Shown here one piece after another: positions 23,675 through 35,322 of a stretch of 64,000 bases of DNA. The stretch is from Ligustrum vulgare. Its lineage: Eukaryota > Streptophyta > Magnoliopsida > Lamiales > Oleaceae. The translations under genes and the position numbers were made by a program. The notes below the pieces were generated by a model that saw nothing but the letters and a program-made list of their open reading frames with translations, did not search any database and was not told the DNA's origin. The DNA lies in NCBI GenBank assembly GCA_963555705.1, contig OY743177.1:57060096-57124095 (forward strand), written 5' to 3'. Every line of letters begins with the position of its first letter. Position 1 is the first letter of the stretch.

Positions 23675-24437
23675 TGATGTGATCCCGGGAGGGGAACACG
23701 ACGAACACGCGGAATAAACGCCGGGAAAGTTCCTAATTCATGTTGGAACGGATGATAACAATGCAATTCTGACCTCACGATGCAAGAACTAGGGGTATAT
23801 TAAACCCACGACCTGTTACAATGCGGAGATAAGAACTACAAATGGGTGAACGGAACAAGGAATGTCCAAATCCTTGATAAGTTCGATTTGGTGAACGCCA
23901 CAAATATCTCACGATATTTGATAAGTCCAAAAGTGTTCAATCCAGAACAATATTTGAGGGAAAACCACTCAACACAATTTTCATTAATTCAAGTCTATTT
24001 TACAATGAATGGAAAATAGAATATAAATAACCAAAATAAAACCCTAACCGCTAATGGACTCAAAAAAGAGTTCTAACTATCCTAAAATAGCTAAAACTGA
24101 AAAAGGAAATAAAAATCTAAAAATGGAAATAAAATCCACATTATTTGCGTTAAACTGGATTTACGGCAGTGACAACATAACTTACTGTCGTAACTGTATT
24201 TCTGTTTAAGGATTACGGCCGTGACCATAAACTTACGGCCGTAACTGTTAAAATCTTGGAATTCTTCAATTTTCACCCGAGGATGACTTACGGCCGTGAC
24301 AAGGTAGCTTACGACCGTAAATACGGTTTTGATCCATTTTGACCTGGTTTGATCTTTGAAGCTCTCCGAACCTCCTTGAGTTCTTGTTTTGACTTGAATA
24401 TTTGAATTTTCCATCAAGCCCACTACAATTCGTATCA
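23675..24437 (-). repeat. Array LTR 1 (outer, 3' LTR), 763 bp
   Basis: Leftmost full LTR. On the minus strand it is immediately preceded by the polypurine tract AAAGAAGGAGGGAA at 24438-24451, so it is the true 3' LTR. It carries six TTACGGCCGTAA-like palindromes between about 24169 and 24335. Confidence 0.9.
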
Positions 24438-25846
24438 TTCCCTCCTTCTTTAGAATGATTCGTCCCGAATCATATCGTTGTTCCTGTTGTGCAACTGCAC
24501 CACCTAGATCAAATGGAAGAAATTTTCCTCCATTGCACAATGTCAACCAATAATATGCTGCCATTTGGGATACTTGGATGGATTGAAGCAGAAAATCCTA
24601 TGGGAATTGATGATGGTGTTGCCCAAACTTCCAAGTTTGATTAACCTGCAAGAAAGAATTAAATAAAATGGGGAGGGAAATGTTAGTTTCATGAGGTACA
24701 AGGTATGAATCCTTGTATTGATGAATCATCATCGCCAACTCCTCTTTGGGAATCATGAGGCCCTTCTCTTTACCTCGTTCTTCCTTTGCAACTTCTTGTT
24801 CACCCCCCTCTATTTCTTTTCTCTCAAGCTAGGTTACTTTTTCTAACTCTAGATCTTCTAGCCCAACCATCTCTTCTAAATTTCTGGGCTCAACTAACTC
24901 TCCTTAGTTTTCATGCTCAACCACATCTTTTTTGAACTCCACATTTTTATCACCATGTTCATACACTACTTCGTTACTACCCAAATGTTGATCTTCCACT
25001 TCAAGGCTCAAATTTTGAACTTCCACCCCAACTTCCAACTCGCCCTCCTTCTTTTCAACATCCTTATCCTGAGGCTCTAACTGTGAATCCACTATATTCT
25101 CACCTTCATTCCCCTATTGTAATTTAGCTTCAGCCTCTCTTTTCCCCACTTTCCTTTTTAACTTTGCTTCTTTTCTAGCATTTCGCTTATACATCATCTT
25201 TTCCTCATAAATTTCTGTTCGACTTTTCAAAAGCACCCTCATATTAATCTCTTCATCCCAGTCAACTACAATCCCAACTCTAGGTTTATGGTTACGCATA
25301 TATTCCATTTCACGCCGTTTAGCAAGTTCTGCACTAAAAAATATCCACTGAGTTCTTAACTTTCCCCAACCTAGCATCTAATTTTGCTTCCATTCTAGCA
25401 GCGAACTCCTCAAACCGCATCTTCATCATGACAAGCAGAGAAGACTGATGTTTATCTATATCAGATGATGAATTTTCTCGAAGTGTAGACATTTGGAATG
25501 GAATTGAACAATTTGACACAAGGATTTCGAATGAAATTTAATTTTGACTTGTAAGGTAAGGAATATAAAGAATTTAAGGAAATTCAAAGAAAGTGGTTCG
25601 TGAATTTTCGAATATTTCCTTTTTTTTTTTTTTTGGAATTATGGATGAATTTTTGGATTAAATAAATAAACAATTTTTTTTAAATAAATCCGAAAATTCG
25701 ACATGATCGTAACAAAACAAACGAGACTAAATTTGGACGAAAAATGAAGATAATAAACACTTTTGAATTTTTGTTGGATTTTTATATGAATCAAAAACTG
25801 AAAATTTTTATTGAGGCAAAGAACAAGAAAACTTAAGAAAAGAAAG
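24438..25846 (-). other. Longest interior of the array, with polypurine tract
   Basis: This interior holds 751 bp (24438-25188) that are missing from every other unit. It includes the polypurine tract and the C-terminal part of a charged open frame. From 25189 (ATACATCATCTT) onward it aligns with all other interiors. It ends in a fused junction with a partial LTR at ACTCAACA (25847-25854). Confidence 0.85.
24450..25519 (-). pseudogene. Non-autonomous element protein, broken, charged and probably coiled-coil
   Basis: Read on the minus strand from 25519, three frames follow each other. The first starts MSNCSIPFQMSTLREN and has FEEFAARMEAKLDA (25334-25519). The second has ELAKRREMEYMRNHKP and a Lys/Arg/Glu-rich tail (25114-25377). 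The third is Glu/Asp-rich (24904-25092). A last piece reads GGKFLPFDLGG and ends KKEG in the polypurine tract, running into the LTR. Composition suggests a coiled coil and nucleic-acid or particle association, but no zinc knuckle, protease or polymerase motif is visible. I do not recognise the family. Stops and frame changes break it here. In the 33773-34559 unit the first two parts are open for 109 codons. Confidence 0.55.
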
Positions 25847-26265
25847 ACTCAACACAATATTCATTAATTCAAGTCTGTTTTACAATGAAAGGAAAATAGA
25901 ATATAAATAACCAAAATAAAACCCTAGTCGGTAATGGACTCAAAATAGAGTTCTAACTATCCTAAAATAGCTAAAACTGAAAAAGGAAATAAAAATACAA
26001 AAATGGAAATAAAATCTGCATTATTTACATTAAACCGGATTTACGGCCGTGACCATAAACTTACGGCCGTAACTGTTAAAATCTTGGAATTCTTCAATTT
26101 TTACCCCAGGATGACTTACGAACGTGACAAGGTAGCTTACGGCTGTAAATACGGTTCTGATCCATTTTGACCTGGTTTGATCTTTGAAGCTCTCCAAACC
26201 TACTTGAATTCTTGTTTTGGCTTGAATATTTGAATTTTCCGTCAAGCCCACTACGATTCGTATCA
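25847..26265 (-). repeat. Partial LTR in the array
   Basis: Only the last 419 bp of the LTR remain, fused to interior sequence at the shared octamer ACTCAACA. The primer site and the other end of the LTR are gone. The right edge (CGTATCA, then ATACATCAT) is intact. Confidence 0.85.
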
Positions 26266-27044
26266 ATACATCATCTGTTCCTCATAAATTTCTGTTCGAC
26301 TCTTCAAAAGCGCCCTCGTATTAATCTCTTCTTCCCAATCAACTCGTCTCCCAACCCTAGGTTTATGGTTACGCTTATATTCCCTTTGACGCCGTTTAGA
26401 AAGTTCTGCACTAAAAAATATTCACCGAGTTCTTAACTTTCCCCAACTTAGCATCTAATTTCGTATCAAATTTCGCTTCCATTCTCGCAAGGAACTCCTC
26501 AAACCGCTTCTTCATCATGACGAGCAGAGAAGAATGATGGTTATCTATATCAAATGATGAATTTTCTCGAAGTGTAGACATTTGTAATGGAATTGAATAA
26601 TTTGACGCAAGGATTTCTAATGAAATTTAATTTTGACTAGGAAGACAAGGAATATAAAGAATTTAAGGAAATTCAAGAAAGTGGTTCTTCAATTTTCGAA
26701 TATTTCCTTTTTTTTTTAATTATGGATGAATTTTCGGATTAAATAAATAATCAATTTTTTAAAAAAATAAATCCGAAAATTCAACACGATCGCAACAAAA
26801 CAAACGAGACTTAATTTGGACGAAAAATGAAGAAAATAAACACTTTTGAGTTTTTGTTGGATTTTTATATGGATCAAAAACTGAAAAATTTTACTGACAC
26901 GAAGAACAAGAAAACTCAAGAAAAGAAAGACTCAACAACAAGATATGGATGATTTTGTGTAGAATAGATGATAAAAACACAAAATCAAACTAGGATAGAA
27001 AAGAAAAACTAAATCTGAATTCAGACTCCAGCTCCGATACCTAC

Positions 27045-27760
27045 TGATGTGATCCCGGGAGGGGAACACGACGAACACGCGAAATAAAATCCAGGAAAGT
27101 TCTGAATTCAGGTTGCAACAGACTATAACAATGCAACCCCGACCTCACGACGCAAGAACCAGGGGTATATTTAACCGGAGACCCATTACAATGCGGAGAT
27201 AAGAACCACAAAGGGGTGAAGGCCACAAGGAATATTCAGATCCTTGATAAGTTTGAAAGTGTTCAATCCAGGACAACATTTTAAGGAAAACCACTCAACA
27301 CAATTTTCATTAATTCAAGTCCGTTTTACAATGAATGGAAAATAGAATATAAATAACCAAAATAAAACCCTAGTCTAATGGACTCAAAATAGAGTTCTAA
27401 CTATCCTAAAATAGCTAAAACTGAAAAAAGAAATAAAAATATAAAAATGGAAATAAAATTCGTATTATTTGCGTTAAACTGGATTTACGGCCGTGACAAC
27501 ATAACTTACGGCCATGACTGTATTTCTGTTTAAGGAATAGGCCGTGACCATAAACTTACGGACATAACTGTTAAAATCTCTAAATTCTTCAATTTTTACC
27601 CGAGGATGACTTACGGCCGTGACAAGATAGATTACGGCCATAAATACGGTTCTCATCCATTTTAACCTGGTTTGATCTTTGGAGCTCTCCGAACCTGTTT
27701 GAGTTCTTGTTTTGACTTTAATATTTGAATTTTCCGTCAATCCCACTACGATTCATATCA
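27045..27760 (-). repeat. Array LTR 2, 716 bp
   Basis: Carries the roughly 44 bp deletion after CCTTGATAAG that is also present in LTRs 3 and 4. The preceding primer site reads GCTCCGATACCTAC (plus strand), slightly mutated. The right end is CATATCA. Confidence 0.9.
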
Positions 27761-28527
27761 ATTCATCATATTTTCCTCATGAATTTCTGTTCGAACCTTC
27801 AAAAGCGCCCTTGCATAAATCTCTTCATCCCAATCAACTTCAATCCCAACCTTAAGTTTATGGTTACGCGTATATTCCCTTTCACGCTGTTTAGCAAGTT
27901 CTGCACTAAAAAATATCCACTGAGTTCATAACTTCCCCCAACTTAGCATCTAAATTTCTCTTCCATTCTCCCGGCGAACTCCTCAAACCGCTTCTTCATC
28001 ATGACAAGCAGAGAAGACTGATGGTTATCTATATCAAATGATGAATTTTCTCGAAGTGTAGACATTTGTAATGGAATTGAATAATTTGACGCAAGGATTT
28101 CGAATGAAATTTAATTTTGACTTGCAAGGCAAGGAATATAAAGAATTTAAGGAAATTCAAGAAATTGGTTCTTCAATTTTCGAATATTTCCTTTTTTTTG
28201 AATTATGGATTAATTTGGGATTAAATAAATAAACAATTTTTAAAAAAAAATAAATCCGAAAATTCGACACGATCGCAACAAAACAAACGAGACTTAATTT
28301 GGATGAAAAATGAACAAAATAAACACTTTTGAGTTTTTGTTGGATTTTTATATGGATCAAAAACTGAAAAATTTTACTGACACGAAGAACAAGAAAACTC
28401 AAAAAAAGAAAGACTCAACAACAAGATATGGATGATTTTGTGTAGACTAGATGATAAAAACACAAAATCAAACTAGGATAGAAAAGAAAAACTAAATCTG
28501 AATTCAGAGTCCAGCTCCGATGTCAAC

Positions 28528-29244
28528 TGATGTGATCCCGAGATGGGAACACGACGAACAGGCTGAATAAACGCCGGAAAAGTTCCGAATTCAGGTTGCA
28601 ACAGACTATAACAATGCAACCCCGACCTCACGACGCAAAAATCAGGGGTATATTTAACCGGAGATCCGTTACAATGCGGAGATAAGAACCACAAAAGGGT
28701 GAAGGCCACAAGGAATATCCAGATCCTTGATAAGTTTGAAAGTGTTCAATCCAGGACAACATTTTAAGGAAAACCACTCAACACAATTTTCATTAATTCA
28801 AGTCCGTTTTACAATGAATGGAAAATAGAATATAAATAACCAAAATAAAACCCCAGTCTAATGGACTCAAAATAGAGTTCTAACTACCCTAAAATAGCTA
28901 AAACTGAAAAAGGAAATAAAAATATAAAAATGGAAATAAAATTCGCATTATTTGCGTTAAACTGGATTTACTGCCGTGACAACATAACTTACGGCCGTGA
29001 CTGTATTTTTGTTTAAGGATTACGGCCGTGACCATAAACTTACGGACGTAACTGTTAAAATCTCTGAATTCTTCAATTTTCACACGAGGATGACTTACGG
29101 CCGTGACAAGATAGCTTACGGCCGTAAATACGGTTCTGATCCATTTTGACCTGGTTTGATCTTTGAAGCTCTCCGAACCTGCTTGAATTCTTGTTCTGAC
29201 TTTAATATTTGAATTTTCCGTCAATCCCACTACGATTCGTATCA
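28528..29244 (-). repeat. Array LTR 3, 717 bp
   Basis: Very close to LTR 2: the same deletion and the same shortened CCAGTCTAATGGACTC or CTAGTCTAATGGACTC segment. This indicates local duplication of neighbouring units. Confidence 0.9.
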
Positions 29245-30020
29245 ATTCATCATATTTTCCTCATAAATTTCAGTTCGAACCTTCAAAAGCGCCCTTGCAT
29301 AAATCTCTTCATCCCAATCAACTCCAATCACAACCCTAAGTTTATGGTTACGCGTATATTCCCTTTCACGCTGTTTAGCAAGTTCTGCACTAAAAAATAT
29401 CCACTGAGTTCATAACTTCCCCCAACTTAGCATCTAAATTTCTCTTCCATTCTCCCGGCGAACTCCTCAAACCGCTTCTTCATCATGACAAGCAGAGAAG
29501 ACTGATGGTTATCTATATCAAATGATGAATTTTCTCGAAGTGTAGACATTTGTAATGGAATTGAATAATTTGACGCAAGGATTTCGAATGAAATTTAATT
29601 TTGACTTGCAAGGCAAGGAATATAAAGAATTTAAGGAAATTCAAGAAAGTGGTTCTTCAATTTTCGAATATTTCCTTTTTTTTTTTTTTTTTTTGAATTG
29701 TGGATGAATTTTCGAATTTAATAAATAAACAATTTTTTTAAAATAAATTCGAAAATTCGATATGATCGCAGCAAAACAAACGAGACTTAATTTGGACGAA
29801 AAATGAAGAAAATAAACACTTTTGAATTTTTTTTTGATTTTTATATGGATAAAAAATTAGAAAATTTTACTGACATGAAGAACAAGATAACTCAAGAAAT
29901 GAAAGACTCAACAACGAGATATGGATTATTTGGTGTAGAGTCGATGATAAAAACAAAAAATCAAACTAGGATAGAAAAGAAAAACAAAACCTGAATTCAG
30001 AATCCAGGTCTAATATCAAC

Positions 30021-30687
30021 TAATGTGATCCGGGAGGGGAACACGATGAACCCGCGAAATAAATGTCGAAAAGTTTCAAATTCAGATTGGAACGGACGAT
30101 AACAATGCAACCCGACCTCACGACGCAAGAACCAGGGGTATATTAAACCCGAGACCCGTTACGATGCGGAGATAAGAACCACAAAGGGGTGAATGCCACA
30201 AGGAATGTCAAGATCCTTGATAATTTCGAAACTGTTCAATCCAGAATAATATTTTAGAGAAAACCACTCAACACAATTTTCATTAATTCAAGTCTGTTTT
30301 ACAAGGAATGGAAAATAGAATATAAATAACCAAAATAAAACCTTAGTCGCTAAGTTCTAACTATCCTAAAATACCTAAAACTGAAAAAGGAAATAAAAAT
30401 TCAAATCCGCATTCTTTACGTTAAACTGGATACATGGCCGTGACAACATAACTTACGGCCTTGACTGTATTTCTGTTTAAGAATTACGGCCGTAACTGTT
30501 AAAATCATGGAATTCTTCAATTTTCACCCGATGTTGACCTACGGCCGTGACAAGGTAGCTTACGGCCGTAAAAACAGTTCTGATACAATTTTACCTGGTT
30601 TGATCTTTGAAGCTCTCCGAACCTGCTTGAATTCTTGTTTTGGCTTGAATATTTGATTTTCAGTCAAGCCCACTACGATTCATATCA
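30021..30687 (-). repeat. Array LTR 4, 667 bp, degenerate
   Basis: Starts TAATGTGATCC (TG changed to TA). It shares the 44 bp deletion of LTRs 2-3 and has further deletions, including part of the palindrome block. Confidence 0.85.
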
Positions 30688-31454
30688 ATACATCATCTTT
30701 TCCTCATAAATTTCTGTTCGACTCTACAAAGGCCCCCTCGCATTAATCTCTTCATCCCAATCAACTCAAATCCCAATCCTAGGTTTATGGTTACGCCTAT
30801 ATTCCATTTCACGCCGTTTATCAAGTTCTGCATTAAAGAATATCCACCGAGTTCTTAACTTTCCCCAACTTAGCATCCAATTTCGCTTCCATTCTCGCAG
30901 CGAACTCCTCAACCCGCTTCTTCATCATGACGAGCAGAGAAGAATGATGGTTATCTATATCAAATGATGAATTTTCTCGAAGTGTAGACATTTGTAATGG
31001 AATTGAATAATTTTTCGCAAGGATTTCGAATGAAATTTAATTTTGACTAGGAAGACAAGGAATATAAAGAATTTAAGGAAATTCAAGAAAGTGGTTCTTC
31101 AATTTTCGAATATTTCCTTTTTTTTTTAATTATGGATGAATTTTCGGATTAAATAAATAATCAATTTTTTTAAAAAATAAATTCGAAAATTCAACACGAT
31201 CGCAACAAAACAAACGAGACTTAATTTGGACGAAAAATGAAGAAAATAAACACTTTTGAGTTTTCGTTGGATTTTTATATGGATCAAAAACTGAAAAATC
31301 TTACTAGCACGAAGAACAAGAAAACTCAAGAAAAGAAAGACTCAACAACAAGATATGGATGGTTTTGTGTATACTCGATGATAAAAATACAAAATCAAAC
31401 TAGGATAGAAAAGAAAAACAAAACCTGAATTCAGAGTCCAACTCTGATACCAAC

Positions 31455-32217
31455 TGATGTGATCCCGGGAGGGGAACACGACCAACATGCGGACTAAACG
31501 CCGGGAAAGTTTCGAATTCAGGTTGGAACAGACGATAACAATGCAACCCCGACCTCATGTCGCAAGAACCAGGGGTATATTAAACTCGAGACTCGTTACG
31601 ACGAGAAGATAAGAATCACAAAGAGGTGAACACCACAAGGACTGTCCAGATCCTTGATAAGCTCGATTTGGTGAACACCACAAATATCTCACAATATTTG
31701 ATAAGTTCGAAAGTGTTCAATCCAGAACAATATTTTTGGAAAAACCACTCAACACAATTTTCATTACTTCAAGTCTGTTTTACAATGAATGAAAAATAGA
31801 ATATAAATAACCAAAATAAAACCCTAGTCACTAATGGACTAAAAATAGAGTTCTAACTATCCTAAAATAGCTAAAACTGAAAAAGGAAATAAAAATACAA
31901 AAAATGGAAATAAAATCCGCATTATTTGCGTTAAACTGGATTTACGGCCGTGACAACATAACTTACGAACGTGACTGTATTTCTGTTTAAGGATTAGGCC
32001 GTGACCATAAACTTACGGCCATGACTGTTAAAATCTTGGAATTCTTCAATTTTCACCCGAGGATGACTTACAGCCGTGACAAGGTAGCTTACGGCCGTAA
32101 ATACGGTTCTGATCCATTTTGACCTGGTTTGATCTTTGAAGCTCTCTGAACCTGCTTGAATTCTTGTTTTGGCTTGAATATTTGAATTTTCCGTCAAGCC
32201 CACTACGATTCGTATCA
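31455..32217 (-). repeat. Array LTR 5, 763 bp
   Basis: Full length like LTR 1. It keeps the segment deleted in LTRs 2-4. The preceding primer site is CTCTGATACCAAC. Confidence 0.9.
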
Positions 32218-33010
32218 ATACATCATCTTTTCCTCATAAATTTCTGTTCGACTCTTCAAAAGCGCCCTCGCATTAATCTCTTCATCCCAATCAACTCAAA
32301 CCCTAAACCTAAGTTTATGGTTACGCCTATATTCCCTTTGACGCAGTTTAGCAAGTTCTGCAATAAAAAATATCCACTGAGTTCTTAACTTTCCCCAACT
32401 TAGCATCTAATTTAGCATCCAATTTCGCTTCCATTCTCGCAGCGAACTCCTCTAACCACTTCTTCATCATGACGAGCAGAGAAGACTAATGGTTATCTAT
32501 ACCAGATGATGAATTTTCTCGAAGTATAGACATTCGGAATGGAATTTAATAATTTGACACAAGGATTTCGAATGAAGTTTAATTTTGACTTGGAAGGCAA
32601 GGAATATAAAGAATTTAAGGAAATTCATTAAAGTGGTTCTTGAATTTTTCAAATATTTTATTTTTTTTATTTTTTTTTAATTGTGGATGAATTTTTGGAT
32701 TAAATAAATAAACAAAAATATTTTTTTTAAATAAATTCAAAAATTCGACACGATCGCAACAAAAAAAAACGAGACTTAATTTGGACGAAAAATCAAGAAA
32801 ATAAGCACTTTTGAATTTTTGTTGGATTTTTATATGGATCAAAAACTGAAAAATTTTACTGACAAGAAAAACAAGAAAAGAAAGAAAAGAAAGACTCATA
32901 AACAAGATATGGATGATTTTGTGTAGACTCGAAGATAAAAACACAAAATTAAAATAGGATAGAAAAGAAAAATAAATAACCTGAATTTAGAGTCCAGCTT
33001 TGATACCAAC

Positions 33011-33772
33011 TGATGTGATCCCAGGAGGGGAACACGACGAACACGCAGAATAAATGCCTGAAAATTTTCAAATTCAGGCTGGAACGGACGATAACAATGC
33101 AACCCCGACCTCACGTTGCATGAACCAGGGGTATATTAAACCCGATACTCGTTACGACGAGAAGATAAGAACCACAAAGGGGTGAACGCCACAAAGATTG
33201 TCCAGATCCTTGAGAAGTTTGATTTGGTGAACACCACAAATATCTCACAATATTTGGTAAGTTCAAAAGTGTTTAATGCAGAACAATATTTGAGGAAAAA
33301 CCACTCAACACAATTTTCATTACTTCAAGTCTGTTTTACAATGAATGGAAAATAGAATATAAATAATCAAAATAAAACCTTAGTCGCTAATGGACTCAAA
33401 ATAGAGTTCTAACTATCCTAAAATAGCTAAAACTGAAAAAGGAAATAAAAATACAAAAATGGAAATAAAATCCGCATTATTTGCGTTAAATTGGATTTAC
33501 GGTCGTGACAACATAACTTACGACCATGACTGTATTTTTGTTTAAAGATTATGGCCGCTACCATAAACTTACGGCCGTAACTGTTAAAATCTTAGAATTC
33601 TTCAATTTTCCCCCGAGGATGACTTACGGCCATGACAAGGTAGCTTACGGCCGTAAATACGGTTCTGATCCAATTTGACCAGGTTTGATCTTTGAAGCTC
33701 TTCGAACCTGCTTGAATTTTTGTTTTGGCTTGAATATTTGAATTTTCCGTCAAGCCCAAACGATTAGTATCA
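33011..33772 (-). repeat. Array LTR 6, 762 bp
   Basis: Full length. On the minus strand its first three bases (TGA) serve as the stop codon of the 109-codon frame in the adjoining interior. Confidence 0.9.
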
Positions 33773-34099
33773 ATACATCATCTTTTCCTCATAACTTTCT
33801 GTTTGACCTTTCAAAAGCACCCCCGCATTAATCTCATCATCCCAATCAACTCCAATCCCAACCCTAGGTTTATGGTTACGCCTATATTCCCTTTCACGCC
33901 ATTTAGCAAGTTCTGCACTAAAAAATATCCACTGAGTTCTTAACTTTCCCCAACATAGCATCTTCGCTTCCATTCTCGCAGCGAACTCCTCAAACCGCTT
34001 CTTCATCATGACAACCAGAGAAGACTGATGGTTATCTATATCAGATGATGAATTTTCGTGAAGTGTAGACATTTGGAATGGAATTGAATAATTTGACAC
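33770..34099 (-). CDS. 109-codon open frame in the array, N-terminal part of the element's protein
   Basis: This is the longest uninterrupted copy of the element's reading frame. It begins MSNYSIPFQMSTLHEN, continues FEEFAARMEAK and SAELAKWREREYRRNH, and ends EEKMMY. The stop is the TGA that begins the neighbouring LTR. The downstream half of the original frame was removed by the 751 bp deletion shared by six units. It is highly charged, with helix-forming segments. There is no recognised domain, and whether it is translated is unknown. Confidence 0.4.
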   Translation of the reverse strand: MSNYSIPFQMSTLHENSSSDIDNHQSSLVVMMKKRFEEFAARMEAKMLCWGKLRTQWIFFSAELAKWREREYRRNHKPRVGIGVDWDDEINAGVLLKGQTESYEEKMMY

Positions 34100-34545
34100 A
34101 AAGATTTCAAATGAAATTTAATTTTGACTTGGAAGGCTAGGAATATAAAGAATTTAAGGAAATTCATTAAAGTGGTTCTTGAATTTTCTAATATTTCCTT
34201 TTTTTTTTCTTTTTTTTTCTTTTTTGAATTATGGATGGATTTTCGGATTAAATAAATAAACAAAAATAATTTGTTTTTTAAATAAGTTCGAAATTTCGAC
34301 ACGATCGCAACAAAACAAACGAGACTTAATTTGGATGAAAAATGAAGAGAATAAACATTCTTGAATTTTTGCGGTATTTTTATATGGATAAAAAACTAGA
34401 AAATTTTACTGACACGAAGAACAAGAAAACTCAAGAAAAGAAAGACCCAACAACAAGATATGGATGATTTTGTGTAGACTCGATGATAAAAACACAAAAT
34501 CAAATTATGATAGAAATGAAAAACAAAACTTGAATTCAGAGTCCA

Positions 34546-34557
34546 GCTCTGATACCA
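34546..34557 (-). other. Primer-binding site of the outermost array unit
   Basis: TGGTATCAGAGC on the minus strand next to LTR 7, complementary to initiator tRNA-Met. Equivalent, more or less mutated sites precede LTRs 2-6. Confidence 0.85.
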
Positions 34558-34559
34558 AC

Positions 34560-35322
34560 TGATGTGATCCCGGGAAGGGAACACGACGAACACGCGGAAT
34601 AAACGCCGGAAAAGTTCCTAATTCAGGTTGGAACGGACGATAACAATGCAACTCCAACCTCATGACGCAAGAACCAGGGGTATATTAAACCCAAAATCCA
34701 TTACGACGCAGAGATAGGAACCATAAAGGGGTGAACGCCACAATGAATGTCCAGATCCTTGAGAAGTTCGATTTGGTGAACTCCTCAAATATCTCACAAT
34801 ATTTGATAAGTTCGAAAGTGTTCAATCCAGAACAATATTTGAGGGAAAACCACTCAACACAATTTTCATTAATTCAAGTATGTTTTACAATGAATGGAAA
34901 ATAGAATATAAATAACCAAAATAAAACCCTAGTCGCTAATGGACTAAAAATAGAGTTCTAATTATCCTGAAATAACTAAAACTGAAAAAGGAAATAAAAA
35001 TACAAAAATGGAAATAAAATCCGCATTATTTGCGTTAAACTGGATTTACGGCCGTGACAACATAACTTACGACCGTGACTGTATTTTTGTTTAAGGATTA
35101 TGACCATGACCATAAACTTACGGCCGTAACTGTTAAAATCTTGGAATTCTTCAATTTTCACCCGAGGATGACTTACGGCCGTGACAAGGTAGCTTACGAC
35201 CGTAAATACGGTTCTGATCCATTTTAACCTGGTTTGATCTTTGAAGCTCTCCAAACCTGCTTGAATTCTTGTTTTTGCTTGAATATTTGAATTTTCCATC
35301 AAGCCCACTACGATTCGTATCA
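34560..35322 (-). repeat. Array LTR 7 (outer, 5' LTR), 763 bp
   Basis: Rightmost LTR, ending CGTATCA directly at the GTTCC duplication. By orientation it is the 5' LTR. Its primer site (CTCTGATACCAAC on the plus strand) is at its left edge, 34547-34559. Confidence 0.9.

Larger units (their letters stand above)
23675..35322 (-). mobile_element. Head-to-tail polymer of a non-autonomous LTR retrotransposon
   Basis: 11.6 kb made of LTR-interior-LTR repeats with shared LTRs and a single GTTCC duplication outside (23670-23674, 35323-35327). Seven LTRs begin TGATGTGATCCC (once TAATGTG) and end CGTATCA or close variants: 23675-24437, 27045-27760, 28528-29244, 30021-30687, 31455-32217, 33011-33772, 34560-35322. 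A partial LTR ends at 26265. Spacing from 27045 on is 1434-1556 bp. Interiors end, next to each LTR start, with CTCTGATACCAAC or a variant; on the minus strand this is a tRNA-Met primer site, so the element runs on the minus strand. No pol is present anywhere, so its movement would need another element's enzymes. Only the leftmost interior keeps the polypurine tract. Confidence 0.9.

Noticed and set aside
23675..35322. CRISPR-like or centromeric satellite array
   Set aside because: Units are 1.4-1.5 kb with LTR ends, primer sites and target duplications. There are no short repeats with unique spacers, and the locus is a plant nuclear genome.
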